14,270 nt of DNA from positions 1 through 14,270 of the forward strand of contig CAYWTM010000086.1 of assembly GCA_964460185.1 (NCBI GenBank). The letters are read 5' to 3'. The DNA is from JAVJPJ01 sp040217295 (GTDB taxonomy: Bacteria; Pseudomonadota; Alphaproteobacteria; Rhodobacterales; Rhodobacteraceae). A program made the translations under genes and the position numbers. Under the pieces are notes generated by a model. The model saw nothing but the letters and a program-made list of their open reading frames with translations, did no database searches and was not told where the DNA came from. Shown here piece after piece: positions 1-5,870 of this stretch (the first letter of the stretch is position 1; the number at the start of each line of letters is the position of its first letter).

Positions 1-580
1 CCACGATGTCATGCGCCGGAATGCCGAAATCGGCGGCGCGCTCGACGATCTTCTTGGCGACGGCAAAACGGACCTCGGGATCCTCGGAAATACCGGTGTC
101 GTCATTCGAGATTGCAACCACGGGGACGTTGTATTTCTTGACCAGCGGCAAGATCGCCTCAAGCCGTTCTTCTTCGCCGGTGACCGAATTCAGCAGCGGG
201 CGGCCTTCTGCGGCGGCCAGCCCGTTTTCCAGCGCGCCGGGGACCGAGCTGTCGATGCATAGCGGGCAATCGGTGACGGCCTGCACGACTGCAACCAACT
301 GCTTCATCAGCGTGGGCTCGACGAAGTTGTTGTCGGCATAGCGCGGATCTTCGGCCATCTTGTTGGAAAAGACGGCGCCGGAATTGATGTCCAGCACCGT
401 GGCGCCGGCCGCGACCTGTGCGATGGCATCGGCCTCGACACGGGAAAAATCCCCGCGTTCGAGTTCTTCGTTCAGGATCTTGCGGCCGGTCGGATTGATC
501 CGCTCTCCGATCACGCAGAACGGTTCGTCAAAGCCGATCACGGTGGTCTTGGTCTTGGACTCGATGACGGTGCGGGTCAT
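1..580 (-). CDS. Methyltetrahydrofolate:corrinoid methyltransferase (pterin-binding domain), 3' end outside window
   Basis: Partial: 193 N-terminal residues are visible and the frame stays open to the left edge. The product is a pterin-binding (PF00809, DHPS/MetH-like) domain protein that would move the methyl group of 5-methyl-THF to the cobalamin of a corrinoid protein in the cytoplasm. Visible motifs are GERINPTGR (residues 25-33), LDINSGA (63-69, with the Asp/Asn typical of methyl-THF binding), CIDSS (108-112) and LNSVTGEEE (130-138). As far as visible it is a stand-alone pterin domain rather than full MetH, which fits the split methionine synthase described in Phaeobacter and relatives, though catabolic corrinoid methyltransferases share the fold. 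The ATG start at 580 follows AGGAAAGAG about 10 nt upstream and lies 19 nt after the MetF-like stop, so the two are probably co-transcribed. Family is secure; partner protein and physiological acceptor are inferred. Confidence 0.85.
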   Translation of the reverse strand, partial: MTRTVIESKTKTTVIGFDEPFCVIGERINPTGRKILNEELERGDFSRVEADAIAQVAAGATVLDINSGAVFSNKMAEDPRYADNNFVEPTLMKQLVAVVQAVTDCPLCIDSSVPGALENGLAAAEGRPLLNSVTGEEERLEAILPLVKKYNVPVVAISNDDTGISEDPEVRFAVAKKIVERAADFGIPAHDIV

Positions 581-599
581 GTGGGCTGCTCTTTCCTGG

Positions 600-1529
600 T
601 CAGGCTTGGTTTGCGGGGCGCGCGCTGTCGCCGCCGTTCTGGGTGGCCCATTCGGCATTGGTCTTGATGCCGCCGAGCGGGAAGAAGTGGATGCGTTCGA
701 TATTGCTGGCGCGGCCATTGGCCTTGGCTGCGGCAAGATCAGTCAGGATCTCGGTCGGCTCGAACGGCAACAGCAGCTTGGTGACATCGCGGGCGCGTTT
801 TTGCAGCACCGACAGGGATGCACCGACGCCACAGGCGATGGCGAACTTTATCAGGGTCTGAAGCTTTGCAGGGCCGGCGATGCCCAGATGCACGGGCATC
901 GTGATGCCCGCCGCGGCAAGCCGTTCGGCCCAAGCCACGACCGGCGCCGCCTCGAAGGCGAACTGGGTGGCGATGGCAAATTCCGCATTCGACCGGTTGG
1001 CGAAATCCTGTTTCCACCGCAGCGCGGCCATCACCTCGGCGTCACCGCCCTTGGGGTCGATGTCACGGTTGCCTTCGGGGTGGCCTGCGACATGCAGATG
1101 GGTAAAGCCTGCATCATCGAACAGCCCGGTTTCCAGAAGCTCCATCGACGAATGGAACTGACCCTTTGGCGTCGGGATGCCGCCGGCAAGGACAAGCCCC
1201 TGTCTGACGTCCGCTTCGCCCTGATACCGGGCAATCCAGTCGGCCAGGGTCGCGGTACCCGCGATGGAGCGTGCCGGGAAATGCGGCATCGGCTCGAACC
1301 CCTGTTCGCGCAGGGTGCGGGCGGTGGCGACCATGTCGTCGATTTCCGTGCCGTCGATATGGGCGATGTAGACGCGGGTGCCGGCCGGCAGGTGTTCGCG
1401 GAAATCCTCGATCTTCGCGGCCGTGCGCGGCATGACCTCGATCGAATACCCCTCGAGAAGGGCCTCGATGCCGGCATGGGCGGGCGCGGACGCCGGCGTC
1501 TGTTTCGTGCGGAACTTCAACAAGGACAT
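600..1529 (-). CDS. metF: Divergent methylenetetrahydrofolate reductase (MetF-like)
   Basis: 309 residues, a TIM-barrel flavoprotein expected to reduce 5,10-methylene-THF to 5-methyl-THF and so supply the downstream methyl-THF:corrinoid methyltransferase. Recognisable remnants of the MTHFR fold are SIEVMPRTAAK (29-39, cf. SFEFFPPR with its catalytic Glu), GHPEGN (149-154, cf. VHPEA), ATQFAFE (187-193, cf. ITQFFFD) and HFFPLGG (281-287, cf. HFYTLNR). The usual RGD flavin-contact motif reads LAGGIP (114-119), so the canonical Asp120 equivalent appears absent. I chose the ATG at 1529 because GGGAG lies about 6 nt upstream; an in-frame ATG 22 nt further up lacks a comparable site. It sits 28 nt after the PF13769 gene and 19 nt before the methyltransferase, so it is mid-operon. 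Family membership is fairly sure; catalysis as a standard MTHFR is less sure because of the missing Asp. Confidence 0.8.
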   Translation of the reverse strand: MSLLKFRTKQTPASAPAHAGIEALLEGYSIEVMPRTAAKIEDFREHLPAGTRVYIAHIDGTEIDDMVATARTLREQGFEPMPHFPARSIAGTATLADWIARYQGEADVRQGLVLAGGIPTPKGQFHSSMELLETGLFDDAGFTHLHVAGHPEGNRDIDPKGGDAEVMAALRWKQDFANRSNAEFAIATQFAFEAAPVVAWAERLAAAGITMPVHLGIAGPAKLQTLIKFAIACGVGASLSVLQKRARDVTKLLLPFEPTEILTDLAAAKANGRASNIERIHFFPLGGIKTNAEWATQNGGDSARPANQA

Positions 1530-1557
1530 CGTTTTCTCCCAGATCGAGGTCATGGCC

Positions 1558-1872
1558 TCAGGCGTCGTCAGCAGCGCGGTCGAACCCGTCCGCTTCAATC
1601 AGGCGTTTGATGCGCGCGGCATCGTAATCCGCGTCCAGCCGGGCGGCTTCGGCCTCGGCAACGGCTTGTGGATCCCCGTCGATGTCGCCTGCGGGCACCC
1701 GCCGCCATTCGGCCAGGTAGGCATCTTCGTCCTTGGCGCCGATCTTCATGGCGCAGCGGTCGATGGCCTGCTCAAAGCGTTCGGGCAAGATGGCCTTGGC
1801 CCCGCGGCGGCCTTTGCCCACGATGACTTGCGCCGGAATATCGCGCCAGAAAACATGGGTGATGGCAGTCAT
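1558..1872 (-). CDS. PF13769-type 'virulence factor' small protein, first gene of the one-carbon operon
   Basis: 104 residues, beginning MTAITHVFWRDIPAQVIVGK. I recognise the WRDIPAQVIVGKGRRGAK block (about 9-26) and the FEQAIDRCAMKIGAKDEDAYLAEW block (about 34-57) as the small family named 'virulence factor' in Pfam; the name is historical and no biochemical function is established. It is soluble, without signal or membrane segment from this start, and has an acidic, alanine-rich C-terminus. The frame is open far upstream, so the start is a choice: the ATG at 1872 has AGGA about 8 nt upstream, whereas the ATG at 1878 is only about 2 nt from the same site. It is the first gene of the operon with MetF-like and methyl-THF:corrinoid methyltransferase genes, suggesting a helper role in one-carbon or corrinoid metabolism, which is inference from context. 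Confidence 0.75.
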   Translation of the reverse strand: MTAITHVFWRDIPAQVIVGKGRRGAKAILPERFEQAIDRCAMKIGAKDEDAYLAEWRRVPAGDIDGDPQAVAEAEAARLDADYDAARIKRLIEADGFDRAADDA

Positions 1873-2129
1873 GGGCATGTCCTTTGATCCAGCACGCGGT
1901 GATGTGCGGTTTCGCGCACCATAGGGCAGCACGGTCCGCCAGCCGGGCCTGATTTCGACACTGCACGAGGCGAGAGCGACCCCATGCATCGCCAGAATGA
2001 ATAGCGCCCCTGCCGTTCGGCTGCGAGAGGCCGCGGAGCCCATAATTTTCATGATGTTCTTGAGGCGGATTCGCGTCGTGCGGAAAAGCGGCCGGATGTT
2101 TTCGCGTGTCGCGCAGCTGCAGACCCGCA

Positions 2130-2148
2130 CAGCGCCATTGTGGCGCTG
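2130..2148. promoter_or_regulatory. Perfect 8-bp dyad overlapping the predicted ppx -35
   Basis: The sequence is CAGCGCCA-TTG-TGGCGCTG, a perfect inverted repeat with a 3-nt centre. Beyond one mismatch at each side the symmetry continues imperfectly outward to about 2125-2153. It covers the predicted -35 hexamer (2138-2143), the usual position of a repressor operator. It could instead act as an RNA hairpin in a minus-strand transcript, but no T-tract follows it on either strand. Confidence 0.4.
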
Positions 2149-2166
2149 CGTGGCAGTTGCTACATT
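2138..2166 (+). promoter_or_regulatory. Predicted ppx promoter
   Basis: TTGTGG (2138-2143), a 17-nt spacer and TACATT (2161-2166) lie upstream of the ppx start. Transcription would begin near 2173, giving a leader of about 22 nt that contains the CGGAGG ribosome-binding site. Spacing is ideal but both hexamers match the sigma-70 consensus only partly. Confidence 0.4.
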
Positions 2167-2194
2167 GACCTCAATACATAGTTTCGGAGGCCGC

Positions 2195-3352
2195 ATGTCG
2201 CGCAAGCGCAATAGCGGCGCCGGTCCGTTCCCCAGGCCCGTGGCTCCCGTCACCCCGGCCACTGAACCGCCTGTCGAACGCCGCCCTGCGCCAATGACCC
2301 GTCCCGATCCGGCGGACCTTTATGCCGCGCTGGATCTGGGTACGAATTCGTGCCGGATGCTGATCGCGCAGCCCAAGGGCAACCAGCTGCACGTGGTCGA
2401 CAGCTTTTCCAAATCCGTGCAACTGGGTCATGGGCTGGAGGCGTCGGGCAGGTTGAGCCGCGCGTCCATGGCGCGCGCCGTGGGGGCGTTGAAGATCTGC
2501 CAGAAGAAACTGGCCAAGCATCAGGTCAGCCGGATGCGTCTCGTTGCGACCGAAGCCTGCCGCCGCGCCGTGAATGCCAGCGATTTCATCGGCGTCGTCA
2601 AACGCGATACGGGTCTCGAGCTCGAGATCATCAAACCCGAGGAAGAGGCCCGACTGGCGGTTGTGTCCTGCGCACCTCTGGTTTCCATGAAAACCGAACA
2701 ACTGTTGGTGGTCGATATCGGCGGCGGCTCCACGGAACTGGTCTGGATCGACCTGAGCCGGGTGCCAAGGGTGGAACGCCCGCGCGCGATCATGCGCCTG
2801 CACCAGGGGTTCGACAACCAGGACACGGTGTTTCCACGCGCCAAGGTGGTGGACTGGATCTCGATCCCCCTGGGGGTGGCCACGCTGAAGGACATGTTCG
2901 ACGACGTGACCGATGACGGCGGCCGTTTCGCGCTGATGAGCTGGTATTTCGAGGAACAGCTGGCCGCGTTTTCCCCCTATGACGACGCCGCGGATCAGGC
3001 GCGCGAGGGATTTCAGATCATCGGGACCAGCGGCACGGTCACCACCGTCGCCGCCTCGCATCTGGGACTGCGCCGGTATGACCGCAACAAGGTCGACGGG
3101 CTGCGGATGACGTCGGATCAGATCGACCATGTGATCAACGAGTATCTGGCGCTTGGTCCTGACGGCCGGCGGCGTGACCCGCGCATCGGGCGCGACCGGC
3201 AGACGCTGATCATGTCAGGGGCGGCGATTTTGCAAGCCTTGCTGCGGGCCTGGCCCACGGACCGCTTGAGCGTGGCCGATCGCGGGCTGCGCGAGGGGTT
3301 GCTTTATGCTCAGATGAGCGCGGATGGCGTTCTGGAAGACGGGCCGTTCTAG
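2195..3352 (+). CDS. ppx: Ppx/GppA family phosphatase (exopolyphosphatase / pppGpp phosphohydrolase)
   Basis: 385 residues, an ASKHA-fold enzyme that removes terminal phosphates from polyphosphate and/or converts pppGpp to ppGpp in the cytoplasm; sequence alone does not decide the substrate. Visible motifs: ALDLGTNSCRML (45-56, phosphate-binding loop 1), LVATEACRRAVN (117-128), PEEEAR (148-153, the expected catalytic Glu region), VVDIGGGSTELV (172-183, loop 2) and IIGTSGTVTT (275-284). It ends with SVADRGLREGLLYAQM (359-374) and so is the short type lacking the C-terminal HD-like domain of E. coli Ppx. The ATG at 2195 was chosen because CGGAGG lies 4 nt upstream and the conserved domain starts near residue 41; the longer open frame upstream carries nothing conserved. 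The first 40 residues form a Pro/Arg-rich extension. The stop is 8 bp from the stop of the convergent patatin gene with no hairpin between them. Confidence 0.88.
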   Translation: MSRKRNSGAGPFPRPVAPVTPATEPPVERRPAPMTRPDPADLYAALDLGTNSCRMLIAQPKGNQLHVVDSFSKSVQLGHGLEASGRLSRASMARAVGALKICQKKLAKHQVSRMRLVATEACRRAVNASDFIGVVKRDTGLELEIIKPEEEARLAVVSCAPLVSMKTEQLLVVDIGGGSTELVWIDLSRVPRVERPRAIMRLHQGFDNQDTVFPRAKVVDWISIPLGVATLKDMFDDVTDDGGRFALMSWYFEEQLAAFSPYDDAADQAREGFQIIGTSGTVTTVAASHLGLRRYDRNKVDGLRMTSDQIDHVINEYLALGPDGRRRDPRIGRDRQTLIMSGAAILQALLRAWPTDRLSVADRGLREGLLYAQMSADGVLEDGPF

Positions 3353-3360
3353 ACCGACGC

Positions 3361-4392
3361 TCAGCCGAACATGTGCCTCAGATCGACGGTGCTCTCGACG
3401 CCGATCCTGTCTATGTCGTCGCGAAGAAACGCCTCGGTCGCCATGCGGCCGGCGGCGCGCAACTGGTGCAGGATCTGCGGTGTCGCGAACAATTTCGTGG
3501 CGACCGAAAGCTGCTGCATCAGCGCATCGTCGGCAATCATGTGGATCAGCACGTGTTTCATGCTGTGTTCGGGCACGGTTCCATCCGACAAAAGGCGCTG
3601 CACGAATTCGATGGCGCGCAACTCGCGCAACAGCGAGCTGTTGAAACTGATCTCGTTGATCCGGTTCTGGATGGCCCGTGCAGTGGTCGGCAACGCGTCG
3701 CGGTGCAGCGGGTTGATGTTTACCACAAGGATGTCGCGGGGCAGCTTGGGGTGAAACAACGGAAACAGGGCCGGGTTACCAGTATAGCCGCCATCCCAAT
3801 ATGCCTCCAGCGTGCCGGTTTCGGGGTCGTGCAATTCGACCGCGCGAAACAGGGTGGGCAGGCAGGCCGACGCCATGATCGCCTCGGGGGTGATGTCGTC
3901 GCCGGAAAAGACACGGATCTTGCCCGAGCGCACATTGGTGGCACAGATGAAAAGGTCGGGGCCCTGCGCGCCGCAGACATGATCATAGCGGAAGCGCCGC
4001 ACGATCCGGTCCAGCGGGTTCTGGTAGAACGGCCCCGAGGCATAGGGGCTGACGACCCGGCTCACGCTGTCGCTCAGCGCAAAGGGCAGGGAGGTTTCAA
4101 GCGTTGCCGACATCGCAACGGGTGAGACCGCATTGAGCCAGGGGGCGAACCGGTCATCGGTGATCGCGCCAACCTGTTCCCACAACCATTCCAGGTTGTC
4201 GCGCGCGGCCGTGCGCCCGTCGATGAGCCCCGCCTTGACGGCCGCCCCGTTCAGTGCGCCGGCCGACGTGCCCGACATCGCGGCAATGTCGATGTCGGGT
4301 TCTTCCAGCAGCCGGTCCAGCACGCCCCAGGTGAACGCGCCATGCGCGCCGCCACCCTGAAGCGCCAGGTTGATGGGTTTGCTGCGCGCCAT
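3361..4392 (-). CDS. Patatin-like phospholipase/hydrolase with a C-terminal DUF3734-like region
   Basis: 343 residues. The patatin catalytic dyad is complete: oxyanion loop GGGAHG (13-18), nucleophile elbow GTSAG (41-45, Ser43) and the Asp of WDGGY (199-203, Asp200). The C-terminal third, after NINPLH (225-230) and through the INEISFNSSLLREL block (245-258), resembles the DUF3734 extension seen on patatins of this group. The expected activity is acyl-ester hydrolysis on lipid or possibly polyhydroxybutyrate; the substrate is not shown by sequence. There is no signal peptide, so it is cytoplasmic or peripherally bound. The ATG at 4392 lies only 3 nt after the pentapeptide gene's stop and has no good Shine-Dalgarno of its own, suggesting translational coupling. 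It is last in the bdhA cluster, which supports but does not prove a role in 3-hydroxybutyrate/PHB turnover. Confidence 0.87.
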   Translation of the reverse strand: MARSKPINLALQGGGAHGAFTWGVLDRLLEEPDIDIAAMSGTSAGALNGAAVKAGLIDGRTAARDNLEWLWEQVGAITDDRFAPWLNAVSPVAMSATLETSLPFALSDSVSRVVSPYASGPFYQNPLDRIVRRFRYDHVCGAQGPDLFICATNVRSGKIRVFSGDDITPEAIMASACLPTLFRAVELHDPETGTLEAYWDGGYTGNPALFPLFHPKLPRDILVVNINPLHRDALPTTARAIQNRINEISFNSSLLRELRAIEFVQRLLSDGTVPEHSMKHVLIHMIADDALMQQLSVATKLFATPQILHQLRAAGRMATEAFLRDDIDRIGVESTVDLRHMFG

Positions 4393-4395
4393 GGA

Positions 4396-4737
4396 TCAGG
4401 CCGTTTTGTGGGTTTGGGACCAGAGATCGAGCAGGTCGCTAACCTTGATCCCTTCGATCGTCATGTCGGTCAGGTTGGCGTGACGGATGGAAAGGCCGCT
4501 GAGATTGGCCGCCTCGATCGTGACGCCGGACATGTTGACGTTGTGAAACCGCGCCTTGGTGAGGTTGACGTTCTCCATCTTCAGCCCGTTGGCATTCACA
4601 TCGTTCAGCTCCGCGCCCATCAGGTGGGCATCGCCGAAGAAGCTGTCCTTCAGGCTGACGCGGGTGAAGCGCGAGCCGCAGAGAAACATGTTGTCGATGG
4701 TCAGCCGGTCTGAGCCTGCCTCGGGTTCGTCACTCAT
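4396..4737 (-). CDS. Pentapeptide-repeat protein
   Basis: 113 residues, of which about 20-105 divide cleanly into five-residue units with Leu, Phe, Met or Ile at the centre (for example GSRFT, RVSLK, GAELN, NVNLT, AANLS, HANLT). About 17 units are predicted to form a right-handed quadrilateral beta-helix of roughly four coils. No enzyme motif, signal peptide or membrane segment is seen; such proteins usually act by binding partners. AAGGAG lies 7 nt upstream of the ATG at 4737; the preceding in-frame GTG (4740) is too close to it. The gene is 122 bp after bdhA and 3 nt before the patatin gene, which suggests co-production with the patatin. A structural or targeting role for the patatin is an inference. 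Confidence 0.8.
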   Translation of the reverse strand: MSDEPEAGSDRLTIDNMFLCGSRFTRVSLKDSFFGDAHLMGAELNDVNANGLKMENVNLTKARFHNVNMSGVTIEAANLSGLSIRHANLTDMTIEGIKVSDLLDLWSQTHKTA

Positions 4738-4806
4738 CACGTCACTCCTTTGCCGGGCCGGGTCATCCGGGGTGCCTGCTCAAGACCTTCACCGCGCGCG
4801 GCCGCA

Positions 4807-4825
4807 GCTTTTCCCCTGGAAAAGC
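4807..4825. repeat. Perfect 8-bp inverted repeat between bdhA and the pentapeptide gene
   Basis: GCTTTTCC-CCT-GGAAAAGC forms a strong hairpin on either strand. Its right arm overlaps a second palindrome, AAAGCGCTTT (4821-4830), so two alternative hairpins compete for the same bases. It lies about 35 nt after the bdhA stop in the minus-strand transcript. No T-tract follows, so it may be a processing or stabilising hairpin or a leaky attenuator rather than a full terminator. Confidence 0.45.
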
Positions 4826-4859
4826 GCTTTCCCGCGCCCTCTATGACCGGCGTTGCTGC

Positions 4860-5645
4860 TCACAGCGCCGTCCAGCCGCCATCCACGCTGATCGTGGTGC
4901 CGGTGATCTGGGCGGCCGCATCCGAGCACAGGAACGCCGCCGTGCCGCCCAATTGTTCGACGGTAGCAAATTCCTTGGAGGGCTGGCGTGTCAGCATGAC
5001 GTTCTTGATCACGTCGTCCCGGCTCATGTCGTATTCCTTCATGGTGTCGGGGATCTGCGCCTCGACCAGCGGGGTCAGCACGTAACCCGGGCAGATCGCG
5101 TTGGCGGTGATCGGTTCTTGTGCCGTCTCGAGGGCCGTGGTCTTGGTCAGGCCAACGATCCCATGCTTGGCCGCGATATAGGCGGATTTGTAGGGGCTGG
5201 CGGTCAGGCCATGGGCCGAGGCGATGTTGATCACCCGCCCCCAGCCGGCCTTGCGCATCACAGGCAGGGCCGCAGCGGTGGTGTGAAACGCGGAAGACAG
5301 GTTGATCGCGATGATGGCATCCCACTTCGCGACCGGGAACTGGTCGATCGGGGCCACATGCTGGATGCCTGCATTGTTGATCAGGATGTCACAGGCGCCG
5401 GCCTTGGCGATCAGGTCCCGGCATTCCTCGCCCTTGGACATGTCGGCCTTGATGTAGCGCGCGTCCACGCCCGTCTTTGACGCGATGTCGGCGGCAAGGG
5501 CGTGGTCTTCATCCGCATCGGTAAAGGAATTCAGCACCACGTTCGCACCCGCGCGCGCCAGTTCCCAGGCGATACCCAGGCCGATGCCGGAATTCGATCC
5601 GGTGATAATGGCGGTCTTGCCGGACAGGTCTGTGGTGAGGGCCAT
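4860..5645 (-). CDS. bdhA: D-3-hydroxybutyrate dehydrogenase (SDR family)
   Basis: 261 residues. It interconverts D-3-hydroxybutyrate and acetoacetate with NAD(H), linking PHB and ketone-body breakdown to acetyl-CoA. The SDR motifs are complete: cofactor loop GSNSGIG (16-22), NNAG (90-93), catalytic Ser143, Tyr156 and Lys160. The substrate-binding residues known from Pseudomonas D-3-hydroxybutyrate dehydrogenase (Gln94, His144, Lys152, Gln196, Trp257) are all present one position later: Gln95, His145, Lys153, Gln197, Trp258. This makes the substrate assignment much firmer than fold alone. The ATG at 5645 has GGAG 8 nt upstream and starts directly at the Rossmann fold; a longer in-frame start adds a 12-residue unconserved tail. 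A TGC-rich palindrome lies 30-45 nt upstream. It heads the bdhA-pentapeptide-patatin cluster. Confidence 0.93.
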   Translation of the reverse strand: MALTTDLSGKTAIITGSNSGIGLGIAWELARAGANVVLNSFTDADEDHALAADIASKTGVDARYIKADMSKGEECRDLIAKAGACDILINNAGIQHVAPIDQFPVAKWDAIIAINLSSAFHTTAAALPVMRKAGWGRVINIASAHGLTASPYKSAYIAAKHGIVGLTKTTALETAQEPITANAICPGYVLTPLVEAQIPDTMKEYDMSRDDVIKNVMLTRQPSKEFATVEQLGGTAAFLCSDAAAQITGTTISVDGGWTAL

Positions 5646-5674
5646 GGCAGGTGCTCCGTTGTTCAGGGTATGCC

Positions 5675-5690
5675 GCAGCATAGATGCTGC
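5675..5690. promoter_or_regulatory. TGC-rich palindrome upstream of bdhA
   Basis: GCAGCAT-AG-ATGCTGC is a perfect 7-bp inverted repeat with a 2-nt centre, 30-45 nt before the bdhA start. It lies in a TGC/GCA-rich stretch continuing to about 5696. Location and symmetry suggest a transcription-factor operator. TGC-rich sites are known for the PHB regulator PhaR of Paracoccus, but the published CTGC-N3-GCAG arrangement is not reproduced exactly here, so the factor is unknown. Confidence 0.4.
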
Positions 5691-5788
5691 ACATGCGAAA
5701 GGAAGGGCAAAGCGTGCGCGCTGTCTGCGGAGGGATGCGGCAACGGGGACGGGCCGGAAACGTCATCGCAGGATCTTTGGAAACCGCC

Positions 5789-5817
5789 AAAAAAAACGCC
5801 GGCACAAGGCCGGCGTT
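5789..5817 (-). terminator. Strong intrinsic terminator for an upstream minus-strand transcript
   Basis: On the minus strand the arm AACGCCGGC, loop CTTGT and arm GCCGGCGTT (9 bp, 5817-5795) are followed by six more T residues (5794-5789). On the plus strand no T-tract follows, so it acts in one direction only. No minus-strand protein gene lies upstream of it, because the next gene to the right starts at 5977 on the plus strand. It must end a short non-coding transcript or be a relic. Confidence 0.85.
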
Positions 5818-5864
5818 GAGTTATTGAGGCAGGTTTCATACAGGCAAGAAACCTATCGAGCAGT
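5789..5864 (-). ncRNA. Candidate small regulatory RNA, about 76 nt
   Basis: Predicted from signals rather than homology. A promoter (TTGGAC, 17-18 nt spacer, TTATAA/TATAAA) ends about 7 nt before position 5864, and a strong intrinsic terminator ends at 5789. The transcript would fold into a 5' hairpin with a perfect 7-bp stem, AGGTTTC (5854-5848) with GAAACCT (5837-5831), and a 10-nt loop containing TTGCCTGT. Next comes a 13-nt unpaired linker rich in A, C and U, then the terminator hairpin with a U-rich tail. Two hairpins, an unpaired A/U-containing linker and a long U-tail are typical of Hfq-dependent trans-acting sRNAs. An ATG inside lacks a ribosome-binding site and its frame runs through the terminator, so a peptide is unlikely. 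I do not recognise it as a named family; the exact 5' end is an estimate. Confidence 0.65.
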
Positions 5865-5870
5865 GACGCC

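Larger units (their letters stand above)
1873..2194. other. Divergent intergenic region between the PF13769 operon and ppx
   Basis: About 320 bp without a convincing gene. It holds the leader of the minus-strand operon on the left. On the right it holds the predicted ppx promoter (2138-2166), an overlapping dyad (2130-2148) and the ppx Shine-Dalgarno CGGAGG (2185-2190). I looked for a SAH, SAM or cobalamin riboswitch upstream of the one-carbon operon and saw no recognisable conserved core. Confidence 0.6.

Noticed and set aside
360..1610. A 416-codon open frame on the plus strand opposite metF.
   Set aside because: It is antisense to a recognised operon; its translation is low-complexity and Gly/Arg-rich with no family features.
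1558..2052. A longer form of the PF13769 protein starting at 2052, whose N-terminus looks like a lipoprotein signal (hydrophobic run ending VALASC).
   Set aside because: No ribosome-binding site precedes the ATG at 2052. The frame is open by chance far beyond it, and the conserved domain starts right after the well-placed ATG at 1872.
1873..2194. A possible SAH, SAM or cobalamin riboswitch upstream of the one-carbon operon.
   Set aside because: I could not find the conserved cores of these riboswitches on the minus strand. A covariance search would be decisive.
2171..3130. A 319-codon minus-strand open frame inside ppx.
   Set aside because: It is antisense to a motif-complete Ppx/GppA gene and shows no domain.
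3324..3644. A small plus-strand open frame overlapping the ppx end and continuing into the patatin gene.
   Set aside because: It is Arg/Ser/Cys-rich without conserved features and antisense to the patatin; no ribosome-binding site.
5789..5817. The terminator hairpin considered as the end of bdhA or of the YejA-like gene.
   Set aside because: It lies upstream of both starts, and its T-tract faces only the minus strand.
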